DNA of 64,000 bases from Hyphomicrobiales bacterium. Its GTDB lineage: Bacteria > Pseudomonadota > Alphaproteobacteria > Rhizobiales > Devosiaceae. The stretch lies in contig SEEL01000002.1 in assembly GCA_004144345.1 (NCBI GenBank), positions 1 to 64,000 of the forward strand. The letters run 5' to 3'. Positions 36,719 to 46,104 of this stretch are shown here, piece after piece (within the stretch, counting starts at the first letter, position 1; each line of letters begins with the position of its first letter). The notes beneath the pieces are model-generated. The model worked only from the letters and a program-made list of their open reading frames with translations, did no database searches and was not told where the DNA came from. The position numbers and the translations under genes are program-made.

Positions 36719-39700
36719 TCACCCGATCCGCGAGGCGTAGGACTGAATCTCAGGCGCCAGTCCCTTGTTCAGCCGGGCGATGTCGTCCATGTGGCCCACC
36801 ATTTCAGAGACCATCCCGCCGCTGAAATGCGCGTTGTCGAGCCCCAGTTCGCCTATCGCCTGGTCGAGCAATTGCTCGGCCTCCGCCGGCGTGAGCGACA
36901 GCAGATCGTGGTAGAAATGAATCTCGATCCCGTCCTTGTTGGTCATCGGCCGCAGCGCGAAATCACCACGGCTGAACCCATAGGGCTGAGCAGGCAGCGC
37001 CTCGATCTCGAAGGTGAGGATGCGGGTCGTTCCACCGGCGGCGCTGCCAAGCAGCGGGCCGGCCAAGCTGTTCTTGACAACTTGCTCCGGTAGCACGCGG
37101 CCATAGGCCCATTGCGTCCACGCCGACTGCCCCGACGGGCTACCGTCCTGCATCTGCAGTGGCGCATCGAACGCGAGGCCCGGAAAGGCATGCTCGTTGT
37201 TCAGCGTCGCGCGCTCCTGGATCTGTTGTGCCAGCGCGTCAAATCCGCCGGCTTCGGCAACGTCGCACCGGACCGGCAGGCGGCCTGAGAGCATGGCCAC
37301 CTTGTCGTGCAGCGCTCCATTGTTGCGCATCGCATGGATCATCGCGAGATAGGCCGAGTCGACCCCCGCCATCCGCGTCACCGGCCCCATGATGGCGGCC
37401 GACCACAGGGCGTTTTCGTTCACGCCGAGGGCTTTGCTGCGCTTGCGCAACCGGCTCGCACCGGCCTTGTTGATCTGCAGCGTGCGACGCTGATAGGGCG
37501 CCTGCATGCCGGGGACGGCCGCCAGCTGACCCTTGGCGATCCGCCCGAAAGTCGGCAGCGGCACTGGCGAGGCCAGCACACTCCGCCAATAGGCGTCGCG
37601 CGCCTCTCGGCCGTCCTCGGGCAGAGCCGTCAGCTTCAGCAACTCGGCGTACCTGGTGCCATCGCCAGCGACCCCGAGGCCAAAATAGTGACGTACCAGT
37701 TCATCGACGATCAGTGATGTGGACCACCCATCCGAGATGAACTCGCACAGATGGATGAGCACCACATCGCCCATCCGCCCGCATTTGAGCAGATGCACTT
37801 CAAAAAGCGGGCCGTTGTCCATGTCGAACGACTGCGAGGAGATCGTGCTGACCATCTCCAGCATTTCGGCGCGCGTCGGATCGCCGAGGTCCTGGACATG
37901 CAGCTTGCCCCGATACTCATCGTCCACTACGGCCAGCAAGCGCTCTCCGACAAAGCGGTAGTGCGTCCGTAGCGTGTCGTGGCGTGCCACCAACCGCTCC
38001 AGCGCCGCCGCCATCCGCCGCGCGTCGATGCCCGGCCGAACCAGCAGCGCCTGGTTGACGTTCCAGTTGCTCAGGAAGGTGCGGGTCGTATGCTGACCGC
38101 GCAGCACCGACATCACGACGTGCGTGCTGGGGAGCGCTGGGTAGGTGACCGATCTTGTGCTCGTCCCCTGCAGGGCAGGCGCGGCCACGCCCTCGACCTT
38201 CGCGTCCCGCGCGACGACGCGGTTGTCGCCGACGACCGGAGCTGCCGTGATGGCCGCGCGATCCGTCCGCAACGTCACACGCTCGACCGGCACGATCTCC
38301 GGCACGCGATCGGTGATCTCGCCGGCTAACGTAGCGATGTCGGCCAGCAGCGCACGGGCAGATACCTCGTCGATGGCGAGGGTGTCGAAGACGAGCCGCA
38401 GTGACACGCCTTCGTCCGCGGGCGTGACCTCGAGGCAGAGATCATGCGCGTTCGCGCGGGAGCCCAGCGGTCGGTGCCATGTGAACCCAAACTGACCGGC
38501 CAGCGTGCCCGCCGCTTTCATCTCGTCGGCAAAATGTGTGTCGCACGACGCCAGCCCAAACGCGACATGGCGCTCGCCATTCGCCAGTTGCCGACGGATA
38601 CGATCCCGCGCGACCGAGGGTGACGAACCGGCGTCGCGCAGAATGATCGGCATCGAATCCGCCCAGGGGCCCACGCTGCCCGCCAGCGCCTGTTCGAAAT
38701 GGCGCTCCACCAGCACGGATGCCGACTTAGTACGCCGGGCCAGGGCAATGGCGAGGGCGGCCAGCAGCGTTGCCTCATCAGACTCGCGATCGGCCTCGGG
38801 CAGATCGAGCTGCAGAACCGCCGAGGGGCCGCGATTGAGCCCAAGGCCCAGCGGCGCCAGTGCAATGCGGCGGCTCTCGATCTTTGCTGCCGGGATGAAC
38901 GGCCGCAGCATGGCGCGCCAATAGGCGATATCCGCAATGCTGTCGTCACGGTCGAGGTCAACGTGCCGCATCCGCAGACGGTCCAGCACCTCGCCCGCCT
39001 CGGGGCCCGCCGGCACACTTCCGTCGGCCAGCGCTGCCCACTCCGCGAGCGCGAAATCGAGCCCGGTCCTATCCGTCACGCAGGCCTGCGCCCGCAGCGC
39101 AATATGCGTTGCGCCATCATCACCGGTCTGGACTACCGCCCGCACCAGTTCACCCGCCTCCAGCCGAAGCGCCCCGGCGATTGCGTCGTGCGCCGCGCTC
39201 ACCGCAACCAGCGCGGGTTGCTCGCCCAACTCAAGAGCACCCTCATTCCGCGCCAGCCGCAGCACGGGGTGCCGCTCGCAAAGCTGCGTCCACGCTGCCT
39301 CGAGTGTCGCTAGCTCACATGCGGAGTCCAGCGGCAACAGCGCTGCGCTCTCAAGCGCCAGCCTGCCCTCGCCCGACGTCATGCTGCCCGTCGCAAGCTT
39401 AAGTGCGCGCAACTGCGCATCCGAAGCAACGAACGCACCGTTCGCAGAGGTCACCGCTTCTTCGCCGTCTCCGCCATCCGCATTGTCGGCGCGTGCCTGC
39501 TTGGCCTTGGCCTCCTGCACCAGCAGATCGACCACCAGCAACGCCAGGTCACCCAGCGTCTTGGCTTGCAGGAACACGCCAACGGTAAACGAGAGCGACA
39601 GCCGGCTTTCGAGCCGGTTCTTGAGCTCAATCGATGACAGCGAGTCGAAACCCAGCTCGGTGAGAGCACGTGACGCCGTGACCTCTGCCTTGTCGACACC

Positions 39701-42700
39701 TAGCACCGCCGTCACCTCGTCGATGACGAAGGCACTGACAATCTCCGGCCAGTCGGATTGCGGCGCGACCGCAAGATCGGCGCGAATCTGGTGCGTTCCC
39801 TCGCGCCGCCCCGACATCACAGTCGAAAGGCGCGGGCTCTGGCCGCTCTGACCCAGGGCACGGCCGAGACGTGACCAGTCGATGCGCGCATAAGCGACCG
39901 AAGCGAGATCGCTCCCGAGACTGCTCGCCAGTCCCTCAAAGGCCTCCGCATCCTGCAGCGGCACCATGCCCATGCTGTCGAGATATCGTCCCAGCGATTC
40001 ATTGCGGGCCACAAAGCCGGCCTCGCCCAGCGCGCCCCAGTCGATGGTCAGCGCAGTGCGGCCACTGGCCTTCCGGTAAAACGCAAATCCATCGAGGAAA
40101 GCGTTCGCCGCCACATAGTTGGCCTGACCGATGGAGCCGATCACTTGCGCGATCGAGGAGAAGCTGACGAAGAAATCGACCTCAGCATCCGTCCTTTGGA
40201 GGGCCCCGTGAAGATTCCACGCCCCGGCGACCTTGGGATTGACCACCGCCGCAATTCGGCCGCGGTCAAGCTGGCCGATGAATGCGTCGTCGATAACCGC
40301 CGCACCATGGACAATGCCGGCGAGCGGACGCGCGCCCGTGGACAGCTCGGCCACAAGAGCATCCACGGCCGCTGCGTCAGTCACGTCCAGCGCACAAGAA
40401 TTGATGATTGTGCCGCGTGCACGCGCCGCTTCAAGCAGCGCCTCCGCACCGGCATCGACGACGCCCGAGCGTGAGGCGAGTGTCACCTCGCCCGCACCGT
40501 TGACGCTCAACCACTCGGCAACCGAAAGGCCGAAGCCGCGCGATCCGCCGGTGACGAGATAATTGCCATCGGCCCTCGCCGCGAACACTGTGTCGGCCGT
40601 GCCGACAACGCTCACCGGCTCATCGCTGAACCCGATAACGACCTTGCCGATATGTTTGGCCTGCGACATGTGCCGGAAGGCGTCGCGAGCCTCGGTGATA
40701 TCGAACAGCTGGAGCGGCAGCGGTGCCAGTTTTCCTGCCGCAAACTCCGCATTGACCTCGTCCATCACCTGCGCCAGCAGGTCCGGCCGGTCCGACGCCA
40801 TCGCCGCGAGATCGATCACGTTGAACGAGATGTTCTTGCGCAGGCCGTGCATGCCGATGGGCGTATCGGCATAGACATCGCGCTTGCCGATTTCGAGGAA
40901 CCGCCCGAACGGGCGCAGCAATTGCACGCCCTTTTCGATATAGGCCGTCGGCAGCGCATTGAGCACCACGTCGACGCCCTCGCCACGCGTTGCTGCCAGC
41001 ACATCGTCGGCAAAGCTGAGCGAGCGTGAATGCATCACATGCGCGACGCCCAGTTCGCGAAGATAGTTGCGCTTCGCGTCACTTCCCGCGGTCGCAAAGA
41101 TCTCCGCGCCGATATTGCGGGCGATCTGGATCGCGGCCAGTCCCACGCCGCCCGTCCCGAGATGGATCAGCACGCGCTCGCCTTTGCGGAGGCGCGCCAC
41201 GTGGTTCAGGGCGTAGTACGCCGTCGAGAAGGCCGAAGGGATCGTTGCCGCCTCGGCGTCGCTGATGCTGCCCGACAGTCTGGTGAGCGTTGCTGCCTCG
41301 ACCGTCTGGAACGCCTGCAGGCAGCGCCGGCCCATACCCATGACCCGGTCACCGGGTTCAAGGCCGACAACGCCATCGCCCAACGCGACGATCTCGGCGC
41401 TGTATTCAAGCCCGAGATTCTCCCAGGCAGGGTCGGGCTCCGCATCAGCCGGCAGCAATCCGGTCACTGCCATCACATCGCGGAAGTTGAGACCCACGGC
41501 GCGGGTGCGCACCAACACCTGACCGGGCTCAAGATCGGGCGTCCCCGCTTGCTTGAGCAGCAGATTGTTCGGCGAACCCGGCGCGCTCATGGTGAGGGCG
41601 AAATTCTTCCCGTCCCGCTTGGGGTCGAGCGTCACAAGGGCGCGCGGCAGATCCGCTGCATCCAATGCGCGAAGGCGCGGGACCGATGCGGTCCCGTCGC
41701 TCAGCACCCATTCGGTTTCGCCGCGAGCATCAGCAATCGCGCCAACCAGCAAGGAGGCGTTGAGTTCTGCCGGGCAATCGATAGACACGACCCGGTTGCT
41801 TGAGCATTCATTGGCAATCGTGCGCGCCAGCCCGATCGTGCTCGAACCCGCCAGCCCATTGACGCCAGGCACTTTGGCCAGTGCGCCGAGCCGCGCCTCG
41901 CGCGTCAGCACCAGCAGTTCGGGAAGGCAGTTTTCGTCCTTGAGTGCAAGCAGCGTGCGTCCGATTCCGGTCAGGGCGGACGTCATCCGTTCGACCGCAT
42001 CGGCCACGTCGCTGCCCGTGCTGCTCTCATCGAGCTCCCGCAGCAGATAGGGCGCGGCAAAAATGATCCCGCGACGTCCATCCGCGTCGATCCAGCCGCG
42101 GCACTCGTCCTCCAGCTGTCCCGCCGCGAAATCGAGCGCTCTCTCGACTGGCACAAGCCTGACGTTTGCGCCATGTGCCGCAAGCGCAGCGATCAGCTGA
42201 TCAGCCTCTGGCGCGACATCGGCCACCATGAGCCACTCACTGCCCGTCAACGCATCGCCTTCCGCCCGTGCCAGCGAAGTCTCGACGAAGCTCTCGAGGA
42301 AATGCTGCGCCGCAACCGCATTGTCCGCCGCGGCTTCCACGTTCCGGTCGACGCTGCGGAGTTCCATGCCGTCAATCGCTATGAGCGGCGCGCCTGCCAT
42401 GTTGCGCAGCAGATAATCCGCGCTGCGCTCGCGCGCTGAGCGGCCATTATGCATCCGCGAGGCGACCGTGAACTGCAGCGGCAGCTGTGCGGCGAAGCGC
42501 AGGCGCTTCACCCCCACCGGCAGGCTGAGTTCATTCGGATTGCCATTGGCCGCCCGGCCGATGGCCACCACCGTCTGCAAGGCAGAATCCAGCAGGGCCG
42601 GATGCGCCAGATAGGCGGTCACCTGCCGCGCCATTTCCGGCGCTGCATCGATTGTGCCCAGCGCGCTTTCTGGCCCGGCATCGACCGTCCCGACCGACTG

Positions 42701-45700
42701 GAAGGCATCCTTGTAGTCCAGCCCGTGCCGCGAGGTCTCCTCATAGAACGCCGACCGGTTCAGCGTCAGGATGGCTTCATCTGCTCCGCCAACCTCGCTG
42801 ACCTGCATCGCGTCGCTGATCCGCATGTGACCACGCGCCCGCGCCACCCAGTTCGGCGATTCATCGCGCGTCCGGCTGAAGATTTCGACCAGCCCGCTGC
42901 GCGGGTCGTATCGCGTGTTCATCACAATGGTGTCGTCGGGGCGCACGAACAGCGCCGCGAGGAACTCGACATCGGTGAGCTCGATGACCCCATCCTCGAG
43001 GGCATCACGGCCCGCCGCGAGCATGATTTCGAGATAACCCGCAGCCGGGAAGATCGTGTCGCCTTCCACCGCATGGCCACCGAGATAGCGCTCGGAGATC
43101 AGGCTGAACTCGTTCGTCCACACGAGATCAGGACCGGGGCGCCGGGCGCCCAGCAGCGGATGCACCTTGCCATTGTACAGCGTCTCGCGCGCTTCTTCCG
43201 ACTGGTGCCAGAATTCCTGCCGGTCCCACCCATAGGATGGCAGGCCGCCCTTGAAGGCAGTGCCGCCGGTTACGGCCGGCCAGTCCAGCGACGCGCCCGC
43301 GCAGTAGAGCTCGGCGGCGGCCACGGCCAGTACGTCGAAATCATCCTCGTCACGGATCAGCGAATTGCCGATCACCGCCTTGGCGCCGCGATCGGCCGCG
43401 ATGCCTGCCGTCAATCCGCTGAGGACCCGATGCGGCGACAGCTCGAGGAAAAAGTCAGACCCCAGTCCTAGCGCTGTCGCGATCGCGGCGTCATAACGCA
43501 CGGGCTGGCGCAGGTTTCTCCACCAATATTCGAGATCGAACACCGTCTGCAGAGTGCCGGTCACCGTCGAAACCAGCGGTACCGTCGGCGGCTGGTAGGC
43601 GATCGACGCCAGCGTCTCGCGGAACCACCCCTCCACACCGCCGATCAGATGCGAGTGCCAGGCGCAATCCGTCTGCAGCCGCCGGACCATCACTTCGGGC
43701 GCGGCCCCGGCGAGGAATTTCTCTGTCTCTTCGATCGCCTCGACCGGGCCGGAAACGGCGATCGATTGCGGTCCGTTGAAGGCGGCGATGTCCACGCCGC
43801 GATCCCCCGCCAGCGCGGTGAACGCCGCAGGCGCCATGCCGACCACCATCATCGTGCCGGCCGGAATGCGCTCCTGCACACGCGAGCGTGTGCTGATCAG
43901 GCGCGTTGCGGCTTCGAGATCGAGCGCCCCCGCTACATGTGCCGCGGCAATCTCGCCGAAGCTGTGGCCGATCACCAGGTCGGGCGTCACGCCCCTGCTG
44001 GCCCAATAGGCGGCAAGGCCGATCTGGACGCCGAAAATCCCCGGCTGCGCAACGATCCCGCGCCCGACTTTGGAATCCGCCTTGTCGCGTAGCAATTCAG
44101 CCTTGATCGACCAGCCCGACAGGTCCGAGAAAATCTCGTCGAACGCGTTGAATACGGCGCCGAACGCCTGGTCCTCCTGGATCAGCCGGCGCGCCATTCC
44201 CCACCATTGCGCGCCCTGCCCCGCGAAGGTGAAGGCAATCTTCGGCCGACCATGTGGTGAAGCCGCGACATGCTTCGGCAACTTCCCCCGCACCGCAGGC
44301 GGCACCTGGCTGGCCGCGATTTCGCGCAGCAGCGTCACCGCTTCGTCGGCGTCCTTCGCAATGACCGCGCGCCGCTTTCCGAACGCCGTGCGGTACTGGC
44401 CCATCGCAGCAGCAACATCGGCGAGCGGCCGTCCGGTGAGTTCACCACCTTCGAGCGCATCGGCCAGCTTGCCCGCAACGAGGCGGAGACTGGAGTCCGT
44501 AGCGGCGCTGATCGCCAACGGGACGGGTCGCGCGGCCTGCGCCGGAGGCGCAGCACGTGCCGTGTCCGCCGCATAGCCCTCAATCAAGGCGCTGGCATTC
44601 GTGCCGCCGAAGCCGAAGCTGTTGACGACCACGAGCGGAGCATGGCCGTCCGCATGGCCGATATCGGTCAGCGCCTCGGGCACTCTGATGTTCAGCGCGT
44701 CGAACGGGATAGCGGGGTTGGGCGTCTCGAAATTCGCATTCGGCGGCACCTGCCGGTGATGCGCGATCAGCACACCCTTGATGAAGCCCGAGATACCGGC
44801 CGCTGCCTCGAGGTGCCCGATCGCCGGCTTCACCGAGCCGACCAGTACCGGCTCGCCATCGCGCGCCTGCCCGAACACACTGCCGATGGCGCTTGCCTCG
44901 ATCGGGTCACCGACCGGCGTGCCCGTGCCGTGTGCCTCGACATAGTCGACGCGACCGGGGGGCGTATCTGCCCGGCGGCACAGTTCCACCAGCATGGCCC
45001 GCTGGGCGTCCTCGCTGGGTGACGTCAGCGTCACCGTGCGCCCGTCCTGGTTCACAGACGTCGCGCGCAGCGTCGCATAGATGCGGTCGCCGGCGGCCTT
45101 GGCATCGGACAGGCGCCGCAGCACGACGATTCCGGCGCCTTCGCCGCGGACATAGCCATTGGCGCGCTGGTCGAACGTCGAGATGCGGCCCGTCGGCGAC
45201 AGCATGCCGGCCTTCGAGAACGCAACGAAGGCCCCCGGGTCCGCGAGGATGTTGACGCCGCCGACAAGGGCAAGATCGCAGCGGCCCTGTCGCAAATTGC
45301 TCACGGCCTGGTCCAGTGCCACCAGCGATGACGAGCAGGCCGTGTCCACGCTGAACGAGGGACCGCGCAGATTGAAGCGGTGTGAAATACGGTTGGAAAC
45401 GATCGAGAGAGCCGATCCTGTGCCGGCGTAGGTGTCGCTGCCGCCATACCGCGTGCGCTGCAGCAGTCCGTAATCCGATGCCGACACCCCGATGAACACG
45501 CCGGCGTTCATCTGCTGCACGGCTTGCCGCGTCAGGAAGGCATCATCGAGCGCATCCTGAACGACCTCGAGCAGGATGCGCTGCTGCGGATCCATGCCCA
45601 GCGCCTCGCGCGGCGAAATTTCAAACAGGCTCGCGTCGAAGCCCTGTACATCTTCAAGAAAACCACCCCACTTTGTAATGGAGCGGCCCAGAGCATCAGG

Positions 45701-45874
45701 GTTGGCATCGTAGAACGCCTCAACACTGAAGCGGTCCGACGGCACTTCAGCGATGGCGGACTTTCCTGTCGTCAGGAAATCCCAGTAACTCTGGGGTCCA
45801 TCGATGTTACGAGGCAGGCGGCAGCCAATACCGATGACAGCAATGACTTCGTCGTCATTTAGTGACGGTCGCAA
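36719..45874 (-). CDS. Type I polyketide synthase, KS-AT-DH-ER-KR-ACP with two C-terminal condensation-like domains
   Basis: A 3051-residue, fully reducing, probably iterative synthase. KS: Cys180 (DTACSSSL), His about 315 (EAHGTGTPVGDP), His354 (IGHLEAAAG). AT: about 545-860, FAGQGAQWWGM and Ser638 in GHSFGEIAAAH; GHSFG and AWHS suit malonyl units. DH: His934 in HAVEGDTIFP, Asp1096 in DSALQ. A structural region follows, without a methyltransferase motif. ER: about 1435-1750 with HLGTGGVGLAAIQIA. KR: about 1770-2020, LVTGGSRGFGLS, Tyr1920 in QANYVAANA, VIDD suggesting B-type. ACP: Ser2078 in GFDSLSSIELKNR. Residues about 2150-2560 and 2585-3030 resemble NRPS condensation or PapA domains, but both lack the HHxxxDG histidines. 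No thioesterase is present. The start is TTG behind AGGGGGA. The output should be a saturated acyl chain on ACP. Confidence 0.9.
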   Translation of the reverse strand: MRPSLNDDEVIAVIGIGCRLPRNIDGPQSYWDFLTTGKSAIAEVPSDRFSVEAFYDANPDALGRSITKWGGFLEDVQGFDASLFEISPREALGMDPQQRILLEVVQDALDDAFLTRQAVQQMNAGVFIGVSASDYGLLQRTRYGGSDTYAGTGSALSIVSNRISHRFNLRGPSFSVDTACSSSLVALDQAVSNLRQGRCDLALVGGVNILADPGAFVAFSKAGMLSPTGRISTFDQRANGYVRGEGAGIVVLRRLSDAKAAGDRIYATLRATSVNQDGRTVTLTSPSEDAQRAMLVELCRRADTPPGRVDYVEAHGTGTPVGDPIEASAIGSVFGQARDGEPVLVGSVKPAIGHLEAAAGISGFIKGVLIAHHRQVPPNANFETPNPAIPFDALNIRVPEALTDIGHADGHAPLVVVNSFGFGGTNASALIEGYAADTARAAPPAQAARPVPLAISAATDSSLRLVAGKLADALEGGELTGRPLADVAAAMGQYRTAFGKRRAVIAKDADEAVTLLREIAASQVPPAVRGKLPKHVAASPHGRPKIAFTFAGQGAQWWGMARRLIQEDQAFGAVFNAFDEIFSDLSGWSIKAELLRDKADSKVGRGIVAQPGIFGVQIGLAAYWASRGVTPDLVIGHSFGEIAAAHVAGALDLEAATRLISTRSRVQERIPAGTMMVVGMAPAAFTALAGDRGVDIAAFNGPQSIAVSGPVEAIEETEKFLAGAAPEVMVRRLQTDCAWHSHLIGGVEGWFRETLASIAYQPPTVPLVSTVTGTLQTVFDLEYWWRNLRQPVRYDAAIATALGLGSDFFLELSPHRVLSGLTAGIAADRGAKAVIGNSLIRDEDDFDVLAVAAAELYCAGASLDWPAVTGGTAFKGGLPSYGWDRQEFWHQSEEARETLYNGKVHPLLGARRPGPDLVWTNEFSLISERYLGGHAVEGDTIFPAAGYLEIMLAAGRDALEDGVIELTDVEFLAALFVRPDDTIVMNTRYDPRSGLVEIFSRTRDESPNWVARARGHMRISDAMQVSEVGGADEAILTLNRSAFYEETSRHGLDYKDAFQSVGTVDAGPESALGTIDAAPEMARQVTAYLAHPALLDSALQTVVAIGRAANGNPNELSLPVGVKRLRFAAQLPLQFTVASRMHNGRSARERSADYLLRNMAGAPLIAIDGMELRSVDRNVEAAADNAVAAQHFLESFVETSLARAEGDALTGSEWLMVADVAPEADQLIAALAAHGANVRLVPVERALDFAAGQLEDECRGWIDADGRRGIIFAAPYLLRELDESSTGSDVADAVERMTSALTGIGRTLLALKDENCLPELLVLTREARLGALAKVPGVNGLAGSSTIGLARTIANECSSNRVVSIDCPAELNASLLVGAIADARGETEWVLSDGTASVPRLRALDAADLPRALVTLDPKRDGKNFALTMSAPGSPNNLLLKQAGTPDLEPGQVLVRTRAVGLNFRDVMAVTGLLPADAEPDPAWENLGLEYSAEIVALGDGVVGLEPGDRVMGMGRRCLQAFQTVEAATLTRLSGSISDAEAATIPSAFSTAYYALNHVARLRKGERVLIHLGTGGVGLAAIQIARNIGAEIFATAGSDAKRNYLRELGVAHVMHSRSLSFADDVLAATRGEGVDVVLNALPTAYIEKGVQLLRPFGRFLEIGKRDVYADTPIGMHGLRKNISFNVIDLAAMASDRPDLLAQVMDEVNAEFAAGKLAPLPLQLFDITEARDAFRHMSQAKHIGKVVIGFSDEPVSVVGTADTVFAARADGNYLVTGGSRGFGLSVAEWLSVNGAGEVTLASRSGVVDAGAEALLEAARARGTIINSCALDVTDAAAVDALVAELSTGARPLAGIVHGAAVIDDAFIGQLDRGRIAAVVNPKVAGAWNLHGALQRTDAEVDFFVSFSSIAQVIGSIGQANYVAANAFLDGFAFYRKASGRTALTIDWGALGEAGFVARNESLGRYLDSMGMVPLQDAEAFEGLASSLGSDLASVAYARIDWSRLGRALGQSGQSPRLSTVMSGRREGTHQIRADLAVAPQSDWPEIVSAFVIDEVTAVLGVDKAEVTASRALTELGFDSLSSIELKNRLESRLSLSFTVGVFLQAKTLGDLALLVVDLLVQEAKAKQARADNADGGDGEEAVTSANGAFVASDAQLRALKLATGSMTSGEGRLALESAALLPLDSACELATLEAAWTQLCERHPVLRLARNEGALELGEQPALVAVSAAHDAIAGALRLEAGELVRAVVQTGDDGATHIALRAQACVTDRTGLDFALAEWAALADGSVPAGPEAGEVLDRLRMRHVDLDRDDSIADIAYWRAMLRPFIPAAKIESRRIALAPLGLGLNRGPSAVLQLDLPEADRESDEATLLAALAIALARRTKSASVLVERHFEQALAGSVGPWADSMPIILRDAGSSPSVARDRIRRQLANGERHVAFGLASCDTHFADEMKAAGTLAGQFGFTWHRPLGSRANAHDLCLEVTPADEGVSLRLVFDTLAIDEVSARALLADIATLAGEITDRVPEIVPVERVTLRTDRAAITAAPVVGDNRVVARDAKVEGVAAPALQGTSTRSVTYPALPSTHVVMSVLRGQHTTRTFLSNWNVNQALLVRPGIDARRMAAALERLVARHDTLRTHYRFVGERLLAVVDDEYRGKLHVQDLGDPTRAEMLEMVSTISSQSFDMDNGPLFEVHLLKCGRMGDVVLIHLCEFISDGWSTSLIVDELVRHYFGLGVAGDGTRYAELLKLTALPEDGREARDAYWRSVLASPVPLPTFGRIAKGQLAAVPGMQAPYQRRTLQINKAGASRLRKRSKALGVNENALWSAAIMGPVTRMAGVDSAYLAMIHAMRNNGALHDKVAMLSGRLPVRCDVAEAGGFDALAQQIQERATLNNEHAFPGLAFDAPLQMQDGSPSGQSAWTQWAYGRVLPEQVVKNSLAGPLLGSAAGGTTRILTFEIEALPAQPYGFSRGDFALRPMTNKDGIEIHFYHDLLSLTPAEAEQLLDQAIGELGLDNAHFSGGMVSEMVGHMDDIARLNKGLAPEIQSYASRIG

Positions 45875-46104
45875 ACGCTTTCCCCCTAAGCTCCGAATGC
45901 TACTGCCGATCGAAGCGGCCGTAGACCTATTCGCAAGCGAGAAAGCACCCTCGTACCAAAAGCATATCGCACTAAAGGGCCGAGCCGCTGCGAGTCAAGC
46001 GAGTGGAGCGGCCTTCGAGTACGAACGCTGCCACATATCGTTGATGTGGCACGGGTCTGCCTCTGGGTTGCGCTGATCTGCAAATCGCTTTCTGGTGAAC
46101 GCGC
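45875..46104. other. Divergent promoter region between polyketide synthase and acyltransferase
   Basis: These 230 bp are visibly less GC-rich than the flanking genes and must hold both promoters. I see no strong palindrome or clear sigma-70 hexamers. Open frames reading across it are antisense extensions of the neighbours. Confidence 0.45.
45881..45887 (-). promoter_or_regulatory. Ribosome-binding site supporting the TTG start of the polyketide synthase
   Basis: AGGGGGA on the minus strand lies 6 bases before TTG at 45874. No ATG or GTG is available before the conserved VIAVIGIGCRLP, so this site decides the start. Confidence 0.65.

Noticed and set aside
41030-43471. Plus-strand frames inside the PKS gene
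   Set aside because: No ribosome-binding sites or motifs; the PKS domains occupy the opposite strand continuously.
36719-45874. PKS as a rhizobial RkpA-like capsule fatty-acid synthase
   Set aside because: The KS-to-ACP layout is compatible, but the two C-terminal condensation-like domains and absence of other rkp-type genes nearby argue against naming it so.
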